DNA from: 20CM-2-55-15 sp964633285
GTDB taxonomy: Bacteria; Acidobacteriota; Terriglobia; 20CM-2-55-15
Direction of reading: 5' to 3'
Assembly (NCBI GenBank): GCA_964633285.1
Contig: CAZWGA010000032.1
Span: forward strand, 1-64,000
DNA length: 64,000 bases
Both the position numbers and the translations under genes were made by a program. The notes beneath the pieces are model-generated. The model was not told where the DNA came from. It did not search any database and worked only from the letters and a program-made list of their open reading frames with translations. Within the stretch, counting starts at the first letter, position 1. Each line of letters starts with the position of its first letter. Shown here piece by piece: positions 62,195 through 64,000 of the stretch.

Positions 62195-63666
62195 TTGCGC
62201 TGCTTAATCCAAAGAGCTCGCGCGCAAAGCATCGTATTCCTTTGTCGATTTTGAGCCTTGGCGCGTGTCTCGAAGGCCGGTATGAGTACGAGTTGATCGA
62301 CGGCAACATCGATCGTGATGTTCGTTTCACTCTGCTGAAATCTGTTCGAAGCCGGGGTGTCCGATATCTCGGCGTGACCGTGATGCCGGGTCCGCAGCTT
62401 GCTGAAGCCATTTCGCTCACACAGGAGATCAAGCGTGCGGAACCCGGACTGACCGTAATCTGGGGCGGATACTTTCCGACTCTGCACACTGATGTCGTGC
62501 TGCGTTCCGGGCTTGTGGACTACGTCATCCGGGGTGAAGGGGAGTATGCGTTTGCCGAATTGATCGATGTGCTTGAGGGAGGAGGCTCGGTCGACGCCAT
62601 TTGCAGCGTTTCATATAGCCATAACGGCAAGATTGTTCACAACGCGGGACGAGGAACGACGGATCCTAACGGACTACCGCCTTTGCCGTATCATCGGGTC
62701 GACGTCGAACGATACCTGACAAGAACGGTGCTTGGTTCGAGAACGGCTGTTTATCACTCCAGTTACGGTTGCCCGTTCCTCTGCGGCTTCTGTGCCGTCG
62801 CCAGCGTTTATAAGGGCCGATGGATGGGCCGCGACTCGGCATCGGTTGTTCGTGATGTCCTTTGGCTGCGCGATCGTCATCGCGTCAATGCGATTGAGTT
62901 TATCGACAACAATTTCTTTGTTGCCGAGAAACGAACATATGAAATCGCGGAGGGTCTGGTTGGAGAAAACATCAGTTGGTGGGGCGAAGCGCGGCCCGAC
63001 ACCGTGATGCACTACAGCGATGCCACGTGGGCAAAGATGGCGGAAAGCGGCTGCCGCATGATGTTTTTCGGCGTCGAATCCAGCTCGCAGCGCGTACTCG
63101 ATTTGATGGACAAAGGCGGCACTCAGACTCCGGACATGGTTCTGGATCTTGCGCGGCGGATGAAACGCTTCGGTATCATTCCGGAGTTTTCGTTTGTGCT
63201 GGGCGCGCCCAGCGACGATGTCATGCGGGATATTGAAAATGACATACGGTACATTCGCACGATCAAGGAAATCTATCCGGCAAGTGAAATCATCATTTAC
63301 GTCTATTCACCGGTATCATTCGACGACGCAGCTCTGTTTGAAAAGTCCCGTGAGCGTGGCTTTCGCTTTCCCACCGAGCTGACGGACTGGCTGAAGCCGG
63401 AATGGACCGATTTCGATTTGCGTAAGAAGCCACGCACACCGTGGCTCAGGAAAGAGCACATCCGCCGGATCATGGATTTCGAGCGCGTGCTGAACGCGCG
63501 GTATCCCACGATCTCCGACATCAAGCTGAAGTCCTGGCAGGTTGCGACTTTGAAGGCGCTGGGGAGCTGGCGGTATCTGACGCAGTTTTACAAGGCACCT
63601 TATGAGATCCGGTTTGTCGCGAATCGATTGTTCAAGTATCGTCAACCGGAAATCGAAGGGTTTTGA
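62191..63666 (+). CDS. B12-binding-domain radical SAM protein (3 of 4)
   Basis: 491 residues from the ATG at 62191, overlapping the previous stop by 4 nt. The N-terminal domain (about 1-150; LGVTVMPGPQL, YVIRGEGEYAFAEL) is B12-like without DxHxxG. The ligands are C194, C198 and C201 in SSYGCPFLCGFC. The SAM-binding region contains FFGVESSSQRVLDLMDKGG. A 24 bp gap leads to the fourth gene. As with its neighbours, the reaction is not predictable from the motifs alone. Confidence 0.93.
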   Translation: MIALLNPKSSRAKHRIPLSILSLGACLEGRYEYELIDGNIDRDVRFTLLKSVRSRGVRYLGVTVMPGPQLAEAISLTQEIKRAEPGLTVIWGGYFPTLHTDVVLRSGLVDYVIRGEGEYAFAELIDVLEGGGSVDAICSVSYSHNGKIVHNAGRGTTDPNGLPPLPYHRVDVERYLTRTVLGSRTAVYHSSYGCPFLCGFCAVASVYKGRWMGRDSASVVRDVLWLRDRHRVNAIEFIDNNFFVAEKRTYEIAEGLVGENISWWGEARPDTVMHYSDATWAKMAESGCRMMFFGVESSSQRVLDLMDKGGTQTPDMVLDLARRMKRFGIIPEFSFVLGAPSDDVMRDIENDIRYIRTIKEIYPASEIIIYVYSPVSFDDAALFEKSRERGFRFPTELTDWLKPEWTDFDLRKKPRTPWLRKEHIRRIMDFERVLNARYPTISDIKLKSWQVATLKALGSWRYLTQFYKAPYEIRFVANRLFKYRQPEIEGF

Positions 63667-63690
63667 AGTGAATTCAAAGTTGTAAAGCTT

Positions 63691-64000
63691 ATGGCAGACA
63701 TTCTTCTCGCTCACGCGTACTTCCTGAAATACGACGTCATCGAACGTCGTGTGATGAAGCCGTATCCGCCGCTGGGAATCCTTTATCTGTCGGCATACTT
63801 GAAGCGCGCCGGCTTCTCGGTCGAAATCTTCGATTCGACTTTTCGGGATCCCAGGGATTTTGAAGAAACGGTGCGGCGGATTCGCCCAAAGATTGTGGGG
63901 ATCTACGCCAACATCATTACGCGGGAGAACGTGTTTGGGCTGGCGAAAATCGCAAAGGATAACGGCGTCCGGTTTGTTCTGTGCGGCGGTCCTGATGCTC
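63691..64000 (+). CDS. B12-binding-domain radical SAM protein (4 of 4), truncated by window end
   Basis: The ATG at 63691 opens a frame of 103 codons that runs off the end. The sequence ADILLAHAYFLKYDVIERR, PPLGILYLSAYLKRAGFSVE and VGIYANIITRENV matches the N-terminal B12-like domain of the three preceding proteins. The radical SAM core would lie beyond the window. The IFDSTFRDPRDFEE stretch again lacks DxHxxG. Assignment rests on family resemblance and position. Confidence 0.8.
   Translation, partial: MADILLAHAYFLKYDVIERRVMKPYPPLGILYLSAYLKRAGFSVEIFDSTFRDPRDFEETVRRIRPKIVGIYANIITRENVFGLAKIAKDNGVRFVLCGGPDA

Overview
The window looks like chromosomal DNA of an uncultured or poorly studied Acidobacteriota member. 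This is inferred from the company of genes, not from a marker gene: two very large Oar-type TonB-dependent receptors with a carboxypeptidase-regulatory N-terminus, an ADOP/MacB-type permease, DUF6644 and DUF6152 proteins, choice-of-anchor/Reeler secreted proteins, CACAAAG-type hairpins and a REPIN-like palindrome family (GCGGGT..ACCCGC plus GACTACAT). Base composition is moderately GC-rich by eye. No rRNA, tRNA, transposase, phage gene or CRISPR array was seen. Coding density is high: no gene-free stretch exceeds about 300 bases, and the longest is 10864-11134, which holds a REPIN.

Layout. 1-5.1 kb (minus): C-terminally cut ADOP permease, two secreted proteins (one a YtkA-like cytochrome c), a toxin-antitoxin pair whose PemK/MazF toxin carries a Fis-type DNA-binding tail, and a nitrobindin-like protein with a translationally coupled partner. 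5.1-9.7 kb (minus): a catabolic operon of HpcH/HpaI aldolase, Ldh-type dehydrogenase, iron alcohol dehydrogenase and aldehyde dehydrogenase. 9.9-10.9 kb: two DUF6644 membrane proteins. 11.1-19.9 kb: sialidase-like secreted protein, two-component system, PepSY membrane protein, PH-domain protein, cytochrome c, DUF6152 protein and a TonB receptor, possibly a metal-uptake or redox island. 20.1-25.9 kb: Oar-like receptor, aldo/keto reductase, then a TIR-TM protein followed 21 bp later by a PIN nuclease. 25.9-30.4 kb: hybrid histidine kinase, GT-C membrane glycosyltransferase and a REC-HATPase fusion.

30.4-33.1 kb (minus): a pentaheme cytochrome c overlapping a cytochrome c fused to an outer-membrane beta-barrel, a candidate electron conduit. 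33.2-42.7 kb is mostly housekeeping: uvrB, TPR proteins, inositol monophosphatase family, GAF-GAF-SpoIIE phosphatase, deoC, hpt and glycerate kinase. 42.8-48.5 kb: second Oar-like receptor, then an ECF sigma / anti-sigma / Spy-like trio. 48.5-53.7 kb: heterodimeric ABC exporter, SDR and lipoprotein. 53.8-64.0 kb: secreted Reeler-type protein, then a tightly packed run of two methyltransferases, four B12-domain radical SAM proteins (the last cut by the window end) and a GT87-PD40 fusion, which reads as an uncharacterised biosynthetic cluster.

The most unusual items are the PemK-Fis fusion, the TIR-PIN pair, the radical SAM cluster, a REPIN translated in frame at the junction of two domains, the cytochrome-porin fusion, and a recurring arrangement of -10-like hexamers 6-10 nt before start codons that lack a Shine-Dalgarno sequence.
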